Shown here: piece by piece, positions 1 through 8,990 of the stretch | How the letters are laid out: every line of letters starts with the position of its first letter | Position numbering within the stretch: position 1 is the stretch's first letter | Assembly (NCBI RefSeq): GCF_900168055.1 | Contig: NZ_FUYS01000005.1 | Span: forward strand, 282,209-346,208 | From: Parapedobacter luteus | GTDB lineage: Bacteria; Bacteroidota; Bacteroidia; Sphingobacteriales; Sphingobacteriaceae | Length of the DNA: 64,000 bases | Direction: 5' to 3' | Program-made: the position numbers and the translations under genes | The notes under the pieces: model-generated | Databases searched by the model: none | What the model saw: the letters and a program-made list of their open reading frames with translations, nothing else | Told to the model about the DNA's origin: nothing

Positions 1-1590
1 CGATCCGTAACCGACGGCCTGTGCGCCAGGGTTGACATTCGCTGGAATAAATTCGTTATAGGCGGCATGCGTAAAGATGTAGCCCAGTTGGGTGCGCAAG
101 GTCAGCGTTTCGATGGGCTCGTACTCCGCAAAACTGTTGAGTTGTATCTCATTGGCTTTGGAGCGAGCGGTCATTTCGCGCAGGCGTGCCAGGGGATTGA
201 CGTAGGTCTGCGCCGGCGAAAAGCCGGTTGCAACCGTGTTTTCGTCGATACCGACCACCGGAGGCATAGCTAAGGCATAGTGGGCATTGCTCTCCTTGCC
301 ATCCGTTTCGGGGTCATTCATGATATTGAAAGATGTGGCCACGTTCGCTCCGAGCCGGATCTTTTCGCCGATATTGAAGCTTGTGTTTGCCCGTAAATTA
401 TAGCGTTCGAATCCGGTATGCCGCATCACCCCATCCTGTCGGAGGTATGACCCCGAGAGCAGAAAGGTGCCTACCTCGCCACCCCCGGACACCGTCAACG
501 CGTAGTTTTGCATCGGAGCATGATGATACACGATATCTTGCCAATTATTGTCAGGTAAGGATGCGGGGTTGAGGTAACTCTCGGGGTATTGAAATTCTGC
601 CGGCCGGCTGGTAAGTGGGAGTGAAAGATCGCCGCCGGCCTGCTGGAACCGTGAATCCCGTAGGTAACGGATATACGCGGTATACTCCTGCGTGTTCATC
701 ATGGGCAGAAACCGGTCTACCTGTTGGTAGCCGGCATAACTGTTGAACTCCACGCTCGTCTTGCCTGCGGCGCCCTCTCTGGTCGTGATAACGATAACGC
801 CGTTGCCGCCTCGTGCACCATATATCGCTGCTGAAGCCGCATCTTTCAACACCTCTATCGATGCGATATCCCGCGGATTTACATTACGCATATGATCCTG
901 CTGGATTCCGTCAATCACGTATAGGGGGTTGCTGGAAGCTGTGATGGAATTGATGCCCCGTATCTTGATGTTTGCTGCCTTCCCCGGTCCGCCTGTACTT
1001 TGGCTCACCCGTACGCCTGCGATTTTGCCGGCGATGCCCTCTTCGGTGTTGGTGATAGCGTTATTTTGGAACGCTTGGCCCTCAAGTGAGCTGACCGCAC
1101 CCGTGAGGTTTTCCCGCTGCACGGTGCCGTATCCGATCACGACCACTTCCTCCAGCGTTTCAGCTTCGGAAGGAATGAGCACGACAGTCTGTCCGTCGGC
1201 GACGCTGAGAGGCATTTCGAACGGCTCGAAACCGAGCATCGAAAAGGTAAGGATGGCCGCCGAGTCGGTCGGCGAACGAATCTCGAATCCTCCCTGCTCA
1301 TCAGACTGGGTCCCTATTTCTGACCCCTTGATCCCGATGGTTACACCAGCGAGCGGAATCTCCTTGTCGTCCGTGACTTTGCCCTTTACCACGCGTTGTG
1401 CCGTGTCGGGTGCTGCGGTATCCCGTTGTGCGGTGTCCTGTCGGGCGACGTCTTTTTTTATCGTGTCCTGGCGAATGGTTTCTTGGCCAAAAATCAAGCA
1501 GGATGCGGCATAGCCTTTCAAATTGCCGATAAAGAACAATAAACAGCAACTGATGCCCCAAAGCATCCGCGGGCAAACACGTTTTTTCAT
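1..1590 (-). CDS. SusC/RagA-type TonB-dependent outer-membrane protein, 5' part (truncated by window edge)
   Basis: Reading the minus strand from ATG at 1590 gives 530 codons with no stop before base 1, so the gene continues off the left edge. A signal peptide (residues 1-30, hydrophobic CCLLFFIG core) is followed by a low-complexity linker (about residues 38-63) rich in QDT triplets, then a carboxypeptidase-regulatory-like domain (VVKGKVTDDKEIPLAGVTI, about 65-140), a TonB-box-like segment EEVVVIGYG and a plug domain (IAGVRVS, PLYVIDGIQ, IEVLKDAASAAIYGARGGNG). Such proteins import glycans or other large ligands with a SusD lipoprotein, which would lie outside the window to the left. There is no STN domain, unlike the second SusC here, so FecI/FecR control is not implied. 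Class very sure, ligand unknown. Confidence 0.95.
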   Translation of the reverse strand, partial: MKKRVCPRMLWGISCCLLFFIGNLKGYAASCLIFGQETIRQDTIKKDVARQDTAQRDTAAPDTAQRVVKGKVTDDKEIPLAGVTIGIKGSEIGTQSDEQGGFEIRSPTDSAAILTFSMLGFEPFEMPLSVADGQTVVLIPSEAETLEEVVVIGYGTVQRENLTGAVSSLEGQAFQNNAITNTEEGIAGKIAGVRVSQSTGGPGKAANIKIRGINSITASSNPLYVIDGIQQDHMRNVNPRDIASIEVLKDAASAAIYGARGGNGVIVITTREGAAGKTSVEFNSYAGYQQVDRFLPMMNTQEYTAYIRYLRDSRFQQAGGDLSLPLTSRPAEFQYPESYLNPASLPDNNWQDIVYHHAPMQNYALTVSGGGEVGTFLLSGSYLRQDGVMRHTGFERYNLRANTSFNIGEKIRLGANVATSFNIMNDPETDGKESNAHYALAMPPVVGIDENTVATGFSPAQTYVNPLARLREMTARSKANEIQLNSFAEYEPIETLTLRTQLGYIFTHAAYNEFIPANVNPGAQAVGYGS

Positions 1591-1664
1591 AGCCTTCTAA
1601 TTAGTTCGATCATTATCTTCCGATAGCTGGCTTGCGTATGTGTTTGTTTTGAAGGTATGCTGGA

Positions 1665-1721
1665 CAAAGTAATATACAGCGTTTAGGCGTATTTGTTTTA
1701 GAAAACAAATATCCTAAACGC
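1665..1721 (-). promoter_or_regulatory. Imperfect palindrome beside a -7-like box upstream of the left-edge susC
   Basis: On the minus strand 1672-1665 reads TTACTTTG, one mismatch from TAnnTTTG. Immediately upstream is a nested inverted repeat: GCGTTTAGG (1679-1687) with CCTAAACGC (1713-1721), and inside it ATTTGTTTT (1691-1699) with AAAACAAAT (1702-1710). It covers the place of a -33 element, so it could be an operator. It also lies 51 bases past the stop of the efflux operon and could act as its terminator, although no clean T-run follows on the minus strand. Confidence 0.5.
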
Positions 1722-1771
1722 CGAAGGCAAGGAATGTGTCTTCGCGCGACCGCCTGATACAGGCGTTGGGA

Positions 1772-2893
1772 TTAGGGCGCGGACAGTGTGATGGACACGG
1801 CTGAGTTGTTTCTGATTTCCTCGTTCGCCCGTAGGACGAGCCTATCGCCTTCCTTAATATCGCCGAATACCTCGGTTTTGTCCGGTGTTATATTCCCCGT
1901 CGTAATCGGCACCCAGCTGGCCTTGTTGTCTTCCACTTTGATGACATATACACCCTGTGTACTATTTAACACGGCTGACGATGGGATCGCGAAACCGTTG
2001 GCAAGTCCATTAAGTGGGATGTTTACTTCAGCTACCATTCCGGGCAGCAATCGTTTTTCGGCATTATTCACATCCATCTCGATACGTTGCGATCGCAGCC
2101 GGGTGTCGAGCGCGCCTGCCAGTCGGTTCACATGGGCCTCGAATGGCTGGTTGGGGAGCGACTTGACCGTGAAGGTCACCTCGCCGTTTTTTTGTAGATA
2201 GCCGGTGTACGCTTCAGGTATGCTGACGACCAGCCGGAGCCGCTGATGATCTTGCAGGGTAAAAATGGGTGCTTCCGAACCGCGGCCGGTAGGTCCCACA
2301 TAAGCTCCGGGACTGACATTGCGCGCAGTTATCACGCCGCTGAACGGAGCACGTATTTCCAGGTAATTGCGCATATCGGTCACCTCGGCATGAGCGGCCT
2401 TGGCAGCTTCCAGCTGGGCGAGATCCGCGTTTTGACGCGCCAAGGCGAGGTCCAGATCGTTCTGCGACACCGTGCCCGGCGTTTTGCTGGTCTGTAGCAG
2501 GCGCTCATACGTGGCTTTGCTGGCCAGGTAGGTGGCCTCTTGTGATTTAAGCCGAGATGCAGCGCCCAGCAGCTGTGAATTAAGTTCGGGGGCCTCCAAC
2601 GTGGCCAGCAACTGCCCGGCGCGTACTTCGCTGCCGACATCGGCATGCAGCGTTTTTATGAAGCTGCTGACTTTGGCATACAGGTCTACCTGTTGGTAGG
2701 CGACCAGCTCGCCCGGTATCTTGAGCGTTGATGATAACCGGTCAGGCTTCAGTTCGAATGCGGCAATGGCTGGCGCTGCGGCTTCAATTGCCGCGGAACC
2801 ACCGGATTCGTTTTCTGCATTTGAAGGGCTGCACGCGTGCCAAGCAGTAGTACTTGCAAGCAGTGCTATCATCAGAATCGTTCTAGTCATCAT
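1772..2893 (-). CDS. RND efflux periplasmic adaptor (membrane fusion protein, HlyD/AcrA family)
   Basis: 373 aa. Links the inner-membrane RND pump to the outer-membrane channel. A hydrophobic N-terminus (MMTRTILMIALLAS) runs to a possible but atypical lipobox ending at Cys21. Then follow the first half of a lipoyl/barrel-sandwich domain (DLYAKVSSFIKTLHADVGSEV, about 70-90, given here in part), a helical hairpin (about 105-175), the second lipoyl half (IRAPFSGVITARNVSPGAYV) and a beta-barrel with a C-terminal membrane-proximal domain. Its ATG overlaps the RND stop by 4 bases (ATGA type), so the two are translationally coupled. It is the last gene of the operon, whereas in most RND operons the adaptor comes first. 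Substrate cannot be read from sequence. Confidence 0.93.
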   Translation of the reverse strand: MMTRTILMIALLASTTAWHACSPSNAENESGGSAAIEAAAPAIAAFELKPDRLSSTLKIPGELVAYQQVDLYAKVSSFIKTLHADVGSEVRAGQLLATLEAPELNSQLLGAASRLKSQEATYLASKATYERLLQTSKTPGTVSQNDLDLALARQNADLAQLEAAKAAHAEVTDMRNYLEIRAPFSGVITARNVSPGAYVGPTGRGSEAPIFTLQDHQRLRLVVSIPEAYTGYLQKNGEVTFTVKSLPNQPFEAHVNRLAGALDTRLRSQRIEMDVNNAEKRLLPGMVAEVNIPLNGLANGFAIPSSAVLNSTQGVYVIKVEDNKASWVPITTGNITPDKTEVFGDIKEGDRLVLRANEEIRNNSAVSITLSAP

Positions 2894-5800
2894 GTTTTCG
2901 ATTGGATATAATGTATGCTTTCTTCATCTTCTGGATCCAAAGATACGCTTTGCGTAGAGGCTTTCGCTTGGCCCCAGCCAAATACAAGTGGTAGGATAAA
3001 AAGTGCAGCAACCGTAGAGGCCGCCAACCCGCCAATTACTGCCCGGCCTAATGGTGAAGATTGGTCGCCGCCCTCCCCATGACCAATGGCCATGGGGATC
3101 ATGCCGACAATCATTGCCAAGGCTGTCATCAAAATAGGGCGCATTCGTAAAGCCGCAGCCTCCCGCGCAGCCAATAGGGCATCCCCATTATGCTTGCGGA
3201 GCTGCTCGGCGTTGGTAATCAGCAGCACCGCATTGGATATGGATACACCCACGGACATAATCATTCCCATATACGATTGGAGGTTCAACGTGGAGCCGGT
3301 AGCCATTAGCAGCAGCAATGAACCTACAATCACGGCCGGCACGGTAGCCAGTACGATGCCCGAAACTTTAAACGATTGGAAGTTAGCAGCCAACATCAGG
3401 AAAATTACGACGATGGCCACCATGAGCCCGTTTTCTAGGCTGCTCATCGTGTCATCCAGGGTTTGGCTCAATCCAATCAGTTCGATGCTAAGCCCTCGGG
3501 GCAGCTCGCCCAGCGAGGCAATTGCCGCCTTCACGTCTTTTGCCGCCGTATTTAGATCCACATCGCTGAGGTTGGCCGTCACGGACAGCATCGGCAACGC
3601 CCCCAGGTTGTCGTTTTCGCCGTTGGTGGTGCCGGTCGTGATCGTTGCCACATCGCCGAGCACGGGGCGCGCGCTGTTGCTAAGCAGCGGTATCTCCGCG
3701 ATGTCATTGATGCTGGCCATTTCGCTTTCGGGTACTTGCACCTGCACGCTATAACTCAGGCCCGCTTCGGCGTCTACCCACGTGTTTTTTTCGGTAAACC
3801 GGGAAGACGATGTCGCCGCGATAAGTGAGCGGCTTATATCGGTCATGTCCAATCCCAACTGAGCCGCTCGGACACGATCGACCTCAATGTTAATAGCTGG
3901 ATAATTGACGGACTGGCCCAGCTGTACATCCCTCAAATAGGGTACGGCGGAGAGCTTGTCGATGACATGTTGGGCATATTGCTGGCTCAGTGCCTTGTCC
4001 CGTCCGGATAGCCGCACTTCGATGGGGGTCGGCGATCCCTGGCTGAGTATTTTCTCGGTAAGTTCGATCGGTTCAAAAGAAAGCTTTACGTCAGGCAGTT
4101 CGGTCCTTAACCGTTGACGGATACGTTCCTTCAGCCCATCCAAATCGGTGTGGTAGTGTTCGGCTAATGACACTTGGACAACCGCTTCATGCGGCTGGGC
4201 CATCCAAAGGAAAATCGGACTGATGGAAAACAGCGACGGGTGGTTGCCAACGTAGGCAGAAGTAATGGCGATGTTTTCCGCACCTACAATGTCTTTAATA
4301 GCTGCCAGCGCATCCAGCGTAATTTTTTCCGTGTACTCGATTCGGGTGCCTTCCGCCGCGCGTAAACGTACCTGAAACTGGCGGCCGTTTACCTTAGGCA
4401 GGACATCCCTGCCGATGTTCATCATGAGCACTGCCGCAACACCGCATACCACCACGAGGTAAGTGGCCACTATCGGTTTGCGATAGGGCATCATCCGCTC
4501 GATGAAGCGGAGGTATCGCATGCGCATCCGTTCAAAGAAGCTTACTTTGCCGTCCCGGTTGCTGTCTTCGCGTTCTACCAGCACTTTCTTTTGGCTCCAC
4601 GTATCCGTTTCGCTTTCGGCATCCAGGCCCGAAGCGGCGAATTCTTCCGCGTCGCTCATCGCTTGTCCGCGTTCGTTCCTGCGATGCTTGACCTTCATCA
4701 TCCAGTTGGCCATCACGGGCACAAACGTCTGTGCCAGAAAGTAAGAAATGATCATACTGAAGCCGATGGCCAGTGCCAGTGGCAGGAATAGCGATCCCGG
4801 TATACCTCCCATTGTAAACGCTGGAGCAAATACGGCCAATATACAAAGCAGGATGAGCAATTTGGGGAAAGCAATTTCTTTACATGCATCCCAGATGGCT
4901 AATGCCTTGGGCTTACCCATGTCAAGGTGTTGATGAATGTTTTCGATGGTCACGGTACTTTCATCCACGAGAATACCAATCGCCAAGGCAAGTCCGCTGA
5001 GCGTCATGATGTTAATCGTTTGTCCAAAAAGACTCAGGAACAGCACGCCGGAAATGATCGATGTAGGAATCGTAAGTATCACAATGAGTGCACCCCGCAA
5101 GTCACCCAAGAACAGGATGACCATTAACCCCGTCAGGATGGCACCGATAGCGCCTTCGGTGAGCAAGCTTTTTACCGAGTTGATGACATATGTGGATTGG
5201 TCAAACTCATAACGCAATTGTACATCCTCGGGAAGTTGGCTTTGAATGACGGGCAGTGATTTTTTTAGGTTTTGTACCACTTCCCAGGTAGAAGCATCAG
5301 CGTTTTTCGAGACATTGAGGTATACCGAACGGCGGCCATTGACCAAGGCATACCCGGCGGCAATGTCTGCACCGTCTTCCACCGAGGCGACATCGCGTAG
5401 GTACAGATTAGATACGCCGCCCTTAAACAGGGGAATGTTTTCGAAATCTCGGATCCCCTTTATGAGTGTGTTTGTCGGGGTGATGTAGTTTTTATCTCCA
5501 ACACGTACGTTGCCCGAAGGGGAAGTTTGATTGTTGAAGCGTAGCGCGGCAACCAATTGGTCCGGTGAAAGATTATGCGAGCGGAGCCGTTCGGGATCCA
5601 CTTTGATGACCACCGTGCGCACATTGCCGCCAAAAGGCGGCGGCGCTACAAGGCCGGGGATACGGGTGAATGAAGCCCGCACATAGGTGTTGGCCAGGTT
5701 CGCCAGTTCATTATTGTTGCGTATATCGCTGCTCAACACTAACTGGCCCACGGGGAGTGTGGAAGCATCAAACCGGATGATGAACGGCGGGTTCGAGCCT

Positions 5801-6162
5801 GCCGGGAAGATGGCTTGAATGCGATTGGCGAAACCGGTGAGCTCGGCGGCCGCCTGAGCCATATCCGTGCCGGGATAGAAGCTGATTTTCATCAGCGTAA
5901 GCCCCTGTATGTTTTTGGTCTCAATACTCTTGATGCCATTGACAAACAGCATAATGTTGATATACTGCTTGCCAAACATCGCTTCCATTTGATCCGGTGT
6001 ATAACCCGAAAACGGGTGGGAAAGGTATATGACCGGCAGGTCAAGTTTAGGAAAGATATCCACCTTGATGGAGCTAATTGCTTTGATGCCGAAGAAAAAC
6101 AGGCCGGCTACAATAACCAGGATGGTGATGGGTTTACGGAGTGCAAAGCGGATTAAGTTCAT
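2890..6162 (-). CDS. RND-family inner-membrane efflux permease
   Basis: 1090 aa, normal for an AcrB/CzcA-type pump. N-terminal membrane helix (residues 11-30), large periplasmic loop with Phe/Pro-rich porter sequence (PAGSNPPF, about 120-127), helices 2-6 from about 335, a long cytoplasmic linker rich in charged residues (about 490-560), helix 7 after it, second periplasmic loop, and a C-terminal helical set from about 910. In helix 4 the proton-relay pair that is Asp-Asp in AcrB is Asp400-Glu401 (GILVDESTVTIENI). The helix-10 segment reads GVSISNAVLL. Neither heavy-metal nor drug specificity is evident. The next gene overlaps its end by 4 bases and tolC lies 6 bases upstream, making one operon under the neighbouring two-component system. 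Confidence 0.95.
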   Translation of the reverse strand: MNLIRFALRKPITILVIVAGLFFFGIKAISSIKVDIFPKLDLPVIYLSHPFSGYTPDQMEAMFGKQYINIMLFVNGIKSIETKNIQGLTLMKISFYPGTDMAQAAAELTGFANRIQAIFPAGSNPPFIIRFDASTLPVGQLVLSSDIRNNNELANLANTYVRASFTRIPGLVAPPPFGGNVRTVVIKVDPERLRSHNLSPDQLVAALRFNNQTSPSGNVRVGDKNYITPTNTLIKGIRDFENIPLFKGGVSNLYLRDVASVEDGADIAAGYALVNGRRSVYLNVSKNADASTWEVVQNLKKSLPVIQSQLPEDVQLRYEFDQSTYVINSVKSLLTEGAIGAILTGLMVILFLGDLRGALIVILTIPTSIISGVLFLSLFGQTINIMTLSGLALAIGILVDESTVTIENIHQHLDMGKPKALAIWDACKEIAFPKLLILLCILAVFAPAFTMGGIPGSLFLPLALAIGFSMIISYFLAQTFVPVMANWMMKVKHRRNERGQAMSDAEEFAASGLDAESETDTWSQKKVLVEREDSNRDGKVSFFERMRMRYLRFIERMMPYRKPIVATYLVVVCGVAAVLMMNIGRDVLPKVNGRQFQVRLRAAEGTRIEYTEKITLDALAAIKDIVGAENIAITSAYVGNHPSLFSISPIFLWMAQPHEAVVQVSLAEHYHTDLDGLKERIRQRLRTELPDVKLSFEPIELTEKILSQGSPTPIEVRLSGRDKALSQQYAQHVIDKLSAVPYLRDVQLGQSVNYPAINIEVDRVRAAQLGLDMTDISRSLIAATSSSRFTEKNTWVDAEAGLSYSVQVQVPESEMASINDIAEIPLLSNSARPVLGDVATITTGTTNGENDNLGALPMLSVTANLSDVDLNTAAKDVKAAIASLGELPRGLSIELIGLSQTLDDTMSSLENGLMVAIVVIFLMLAANFQSFKVSGIVLATVPAVIVGSLLLLMATGSTLNLQSYMGMIMSVGVSISNAVLLITNAEQLRKHNGDALLAAREAAALRMRPILMTALAMIVGMIPMAIGHGEGGDQSSPLGRAVIGGLAASTVAALFILPLVFGWGQAKASTQSVSLDPEDEESIHYIQSKT

Positions 6163-6168
6163 AGACGG

Positions 6169-7566
6169 CTATAATTCATTCATAAAAAGTTCAATATCTC
6201 CCGAGGCGGCGGCTTTGAGCAGAAATGCCTGCCACACATTGTTATAGGCGATATCCCGGTCGGTTTCAGCGCGAACCAGCGCATACAGCGCTTGCGTAAC
6301 ATCGACCAAGTTGGCAAGTCCGTTGTTATACAGCACGGTTCGCTGTTGATAAGCTTCCGCTGCGGCTTTTACCTGTATGGGTGCTTCCCGGTAATTTCGC
6401 AGGGCATTTGCAATCTTAGCGTCTGCCAACTGCAATTGAGCAGAAAGCTGCTGGCTAGCCAGGTGATATTCTTCACGTAGGCCTGTGGAAACGAGCTGCT
6501 GGGCTTTTATCTGCATGGCAACGCGCGCGATCTGCGTAATGTTCCAAGTAATGCCCAGCCCCAGGAGGTAATTGGTGCGTGAGGGATTAATGCCGTCCCA
6601 GTAACTCCGGGTATATGCATGCTGGTCCTGCGCGTAATTGCTGGAAAACCCCGAGGCGCGCGTCTGAAAAACGCCCACCAGCGATACGGTCGGAAAACTA
6701 AACGTTTTGAAGTACCGTGCCTGCCGGTCATTGAAGTCCACGCGGCTTTGGTACCACTGCAATTCAGGATGCCCTGAAAGTACCGAATCGCTGGACAATT
6801 CGCCCAACGTATTGGGGATGCGGGTGAAGAAAAAGCTGTCCAGCCTGAATTCAGTAGGCGCTACGCCCATCAATACGGCGAGCTGAGTGGCTTGTTCCTG
6901 TTCAAGGTCTTGGGCTTTGACTAATGCAATATGCGCGTTCGAAACTTCCGCATTGGCCTGTGACGAATCTACGCCGGCAATGAGCCCGTTCAGGGCGCGG
7001 GTGACGGTGACTTGGCGGAAGGTATCCGCCCGTGCCAGGTTTTTGCGATAGGATTCCGTGAGCCGTTGCGCAGCCAGGAGGTTAAGGTAGGCTGCGGCCA
7101 CCTTTACGCGGTGCTGAAATACTTCCTGTTGATAGTCCCGCTGCTCGCGCGTGGCTGCCGCCGCTGCGGTCTTCATCCGTTCGTGAGCACGGCCGAACGC
7201 AAAAACTTCCCAGTTAATGTTGCCTAAATACAGGGCGCCGAACGCTGCATTCCAATTCTGGTCCGGAAGGGGTAAGCCGGATGAGCTCACGCCCAGCCCA
7301 CCGAACCCGTACGCAGGGCCGTTTTGCCCGTTGACCGTGCCATATACCTGCTGGGCAGACAACGAAAAGTTAGGCAGGTAATCCCGTTTGGCTTGTGAAA
7401 CTGCTGCGTTTGCGGCCTCCGCATAAGCAGCCTTGGCTTTGATCCGTCCGTAATTTTCTGTTGCCGTTTGAATGGCTTGTTTGAGGGAAAGCGTTTGCTG
7501 TGCCTGCAGGTAGTGCCCCATAAAAAGGCATGTCAATAACAGCAAATAGCATGAAATAGATCGCAT
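6169..7566 (-). CDS. TolC-family outer-membrane efflux channel
   Basis: 465 aa. Signal peptide (MRSISCYLLLLTCLFMGHYLQAQ) followed by two OEP repeats: the first with Ala/Gln-rich helices (TATENYGRIKAKAAYAEAANAAV, here in part) and an outer-barrel strand around residues 85-110, the second from about residue 240 ending in the helical NALRNYREAPIQVKAAAEAYQQ region (in part). It forms the exit duct of the pump encoded by the next two genes. It is the first gene of the operon, directly behind a promoter that carries the predicted response-regulator site. Start chosen because the signal peptide begins here, 38 bases after the -7 box. Confidence 0.93.
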   Translation of the reverse strand: MRSISCYLLLLTCLFMGHYLQAQQTLSLKQAIQTATENYGRIKAKAAYAEAANAAVSQAKRDYLPNFSLSAQQVYGTVNGQNGPAYGFGGLGVSSSGLPLPDQNWNAAFGALYLGNINWEVFAFGRAHERMKTAAAAATREQRDYQQEVFQHRVKVAAAYLNLLAAQRLTESYRKNLARADTFRQVTVTRALNGLIAGVDSSQANAEVSNAHIALVKAQDLEQEQATQLAVLMGVAPTEFRLDSFFFTRIPNTLGELSSDSVLSGHPELQWYQSRVDFNDRQARYFKTFSFPTVSLVGVFQTRASGFSSNYAQDQHAYTRSYWDGINPSRTNYLLGLGITWNITQIARVAMQIKAQQLVSTGLREEYHLASQQLSAQLQLADAKIANALRNYREAPIQVKAAAEAYQQRTVLYNNGLANLVDVTQALYALVRAETDRDIAYNNVWQAFLLKAAASGDIELFMNEL

Positions 7567-7603
7567 AATTTGACAGGATGTAAAAGTATCTGCTTGTATA
7601 ACG

Positions 7604-7640
7604 CAAATTTAGCATGCTATTTTGAAGTAATTTTGAAGAA
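7604..7640 (-). promoter_or_regulatory. Efflux-operon promoter with predicted response-regulator binding repeats
   Basis: Minus strand 7611-7604 is a perfect -7 box, TAAATTTG. Seven bases further upstream lies an 11-bp direct repeat, seen on the + strand as ATTTTGAAGTA (7619-7629) and ATTTTGAAGAA (7630-7640), occupying the -33 position. One repeat per helical turn is how OmpR/PhoB-type dimers bind. The same arrangement precedes the response-regulator gene (9709-9745). Expected start of transcription is near 7600, giving a leader of about 35 bases before tolC. Confidence 0.7.
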
Positions 7641-7688
7641 ATGGACAAGATAACGGGCCTATCCGTAACAAAAATGTATAGAATCGGA

Positions 7689-8990
7689 TTAGGCGCCGGC
7701 AAATACTTCGGTTTTGCGTACTTGCACCTTGTTGGGATCGAATAAGACCGATACGCAATGCCAACCATCGGCATAATGGTAAGCGATATTAAAACCACTG
7801 ATTTCACAAATTTGCCTGACGATTGCCAGGCCGAGGCCGATACCATCACTGCTCTGGTTGTTTTTCTTGAATCGTTGGAAAAGCTCCTCCGTTGGTGTTT
7901 TGGGTGCAATACCTGTGTTGCGGACAACCAGTTGTTCCGAAGTGAGGTTTACTACGATGTGACCTTCCTGGACATTGTGACGAATGGCATTGTGCAGCAA
8001 GTTGTTGAGCAAGATTTCGGCCAACGTCGGATGTAGCTTTACATGCACATTTTTATTGACCTGCCGTTGCACAGTAAGCGATTTCAGCTGGATAAGCTCC
8101 TGGTAGGCTGAGAGTGTGGCGGTTGTTAGCGTGCACAGCCGGATATGTTCGGACGGCTCAAATTCGTGGTTTTCCAGTTTGGTCAGCAATAAAAGTGACC
8201 GGTTGATACGCGAGAGCTTTTCCACGGAATGTTGTGTTTCGGCTATCAGCTGGGCTTGATCGGCCCGTATCGGCGTATTGGCCAGTAAATCCAGTTTACT
8301 GCGGATAACGGCCAACGGCGTTTGAAGTTCGTGCGATGCGTTTTCGCTGAATTCTTTGAGCGAAGCATAGTCCTCACTGATTTTATCAGTCATTTTTTGT
8401 AAAAGCATGTTCAGCTCCTTAAACTCCTTGGTGCTCGTCTGCGGGAATCCAATTTTTTCTTTTTGCTTTAAGCTGAACGATTGTATCGCCCTGAGCGTTT
8501 GGTAGAAGGGCTTAAGGATATAGCCAGATACGATATGCGCGGTGAGTGCTACGCAACAGGCAATTAGCAACATTTTCCAGATTACGCCACTCATCATTCC
8601 GGCGAGGATTTGCTTCGCTTTGATGACGTAATCATGCGACTCAATCCGGTAGTAAGTGTCGCCGATTTGGTAATAAGAAGTAACGGTAAGCTGGCATTCT
8701 TCACGCTGTAGATCTTCGTTAAAATAGTTTTCTTCCGTTATCCGAACGTGTTCATCAGGGAGTGGTCCAGCTATTTTCGACACATGGATCGGTCTTCCCT
8801 GCGCGTATTTTTCATGTGGGATACCTTGGCGGAGTTGGGAGGCGACTACACCATTGACCTGCGTAAGCCGTTCGATTTCCGCTTCGTCTATTTTTTTGCG
8901 GATGTTGTAATGGCTAATCGCCATACTGATTGGGGTGGTAAGAATCAGTATGCCCACAAACCACAGGGTGAATTTATTAACCAGCTTCAT
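7689..8990 (-). CDS. Sensor histidine kinase
   Basis: 433 aa from ATG 8990. A longer open frame runs to 9206 but that extension lies inside the response-regulator gene. Membrane helix 1 (residues 9-25), a periplasmic sensor region of about 110 residues, helix 2 (about 134-158), a HAMP-like linker, a HisKA dimer domain with phospho-acceptor His220 in the segment FSENASHELQTPL, and a HATPase_c domain with N-box LLNNLLHNAIRHN (Asn330/Asn334) and G-box GIGLGLAI (about 383-390). The usual Asp of the DxG box appears as Asn in VRNTG, a variant also seen in active kinases. Overlaps the regulator gene by 14 bases, so coupled to it. Predicted to sense an envelope signal and control the adjoining pump. 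Confidence 0.93.
   Translation of the reverse strand: MKLVNKFTLWFVGILILTTPISMAISHYNIRKKIDEAEIERLTQVNGVVASQLRQGIPHEKYAQGRPIHVSKIAGPLPDEHVRITEENYFNEDLQREECQLTVTSYYQIGDTYYRIESHDYVIKAKQILAGMMSGVIWKMLLIACCVALTAHIVSGYILKPFYQTLRAIQSFSLKQKEKIGFPQTSTKEFKELNMLLQKMTDKISEDYASLKEFSENASHELQTPLAVIRSKLDLLANTPIRADQAQLIAETQHSVEKLSRINRSLLLLTKLENHEFEPSEHIRLCTLTTATLSAYQELIQLKSLTVQRQVNKNVHVKLHPTLAEILLNNLLHNAIRHNVQEGHIVVNLTSEQLVVRNTGIAPKTPTEELFQRFKKNNQSSDGIGLGLAIVRQICEISGFNIAYHYADGWHCVSVLFDPNKVQVRKTEVFAGA

Noticed and set aside
929..1513. Long + strand frame opposite the left-edge susC
   Set aside because: It lies antisense to a clear SusC reading frame and its translation has no family features.
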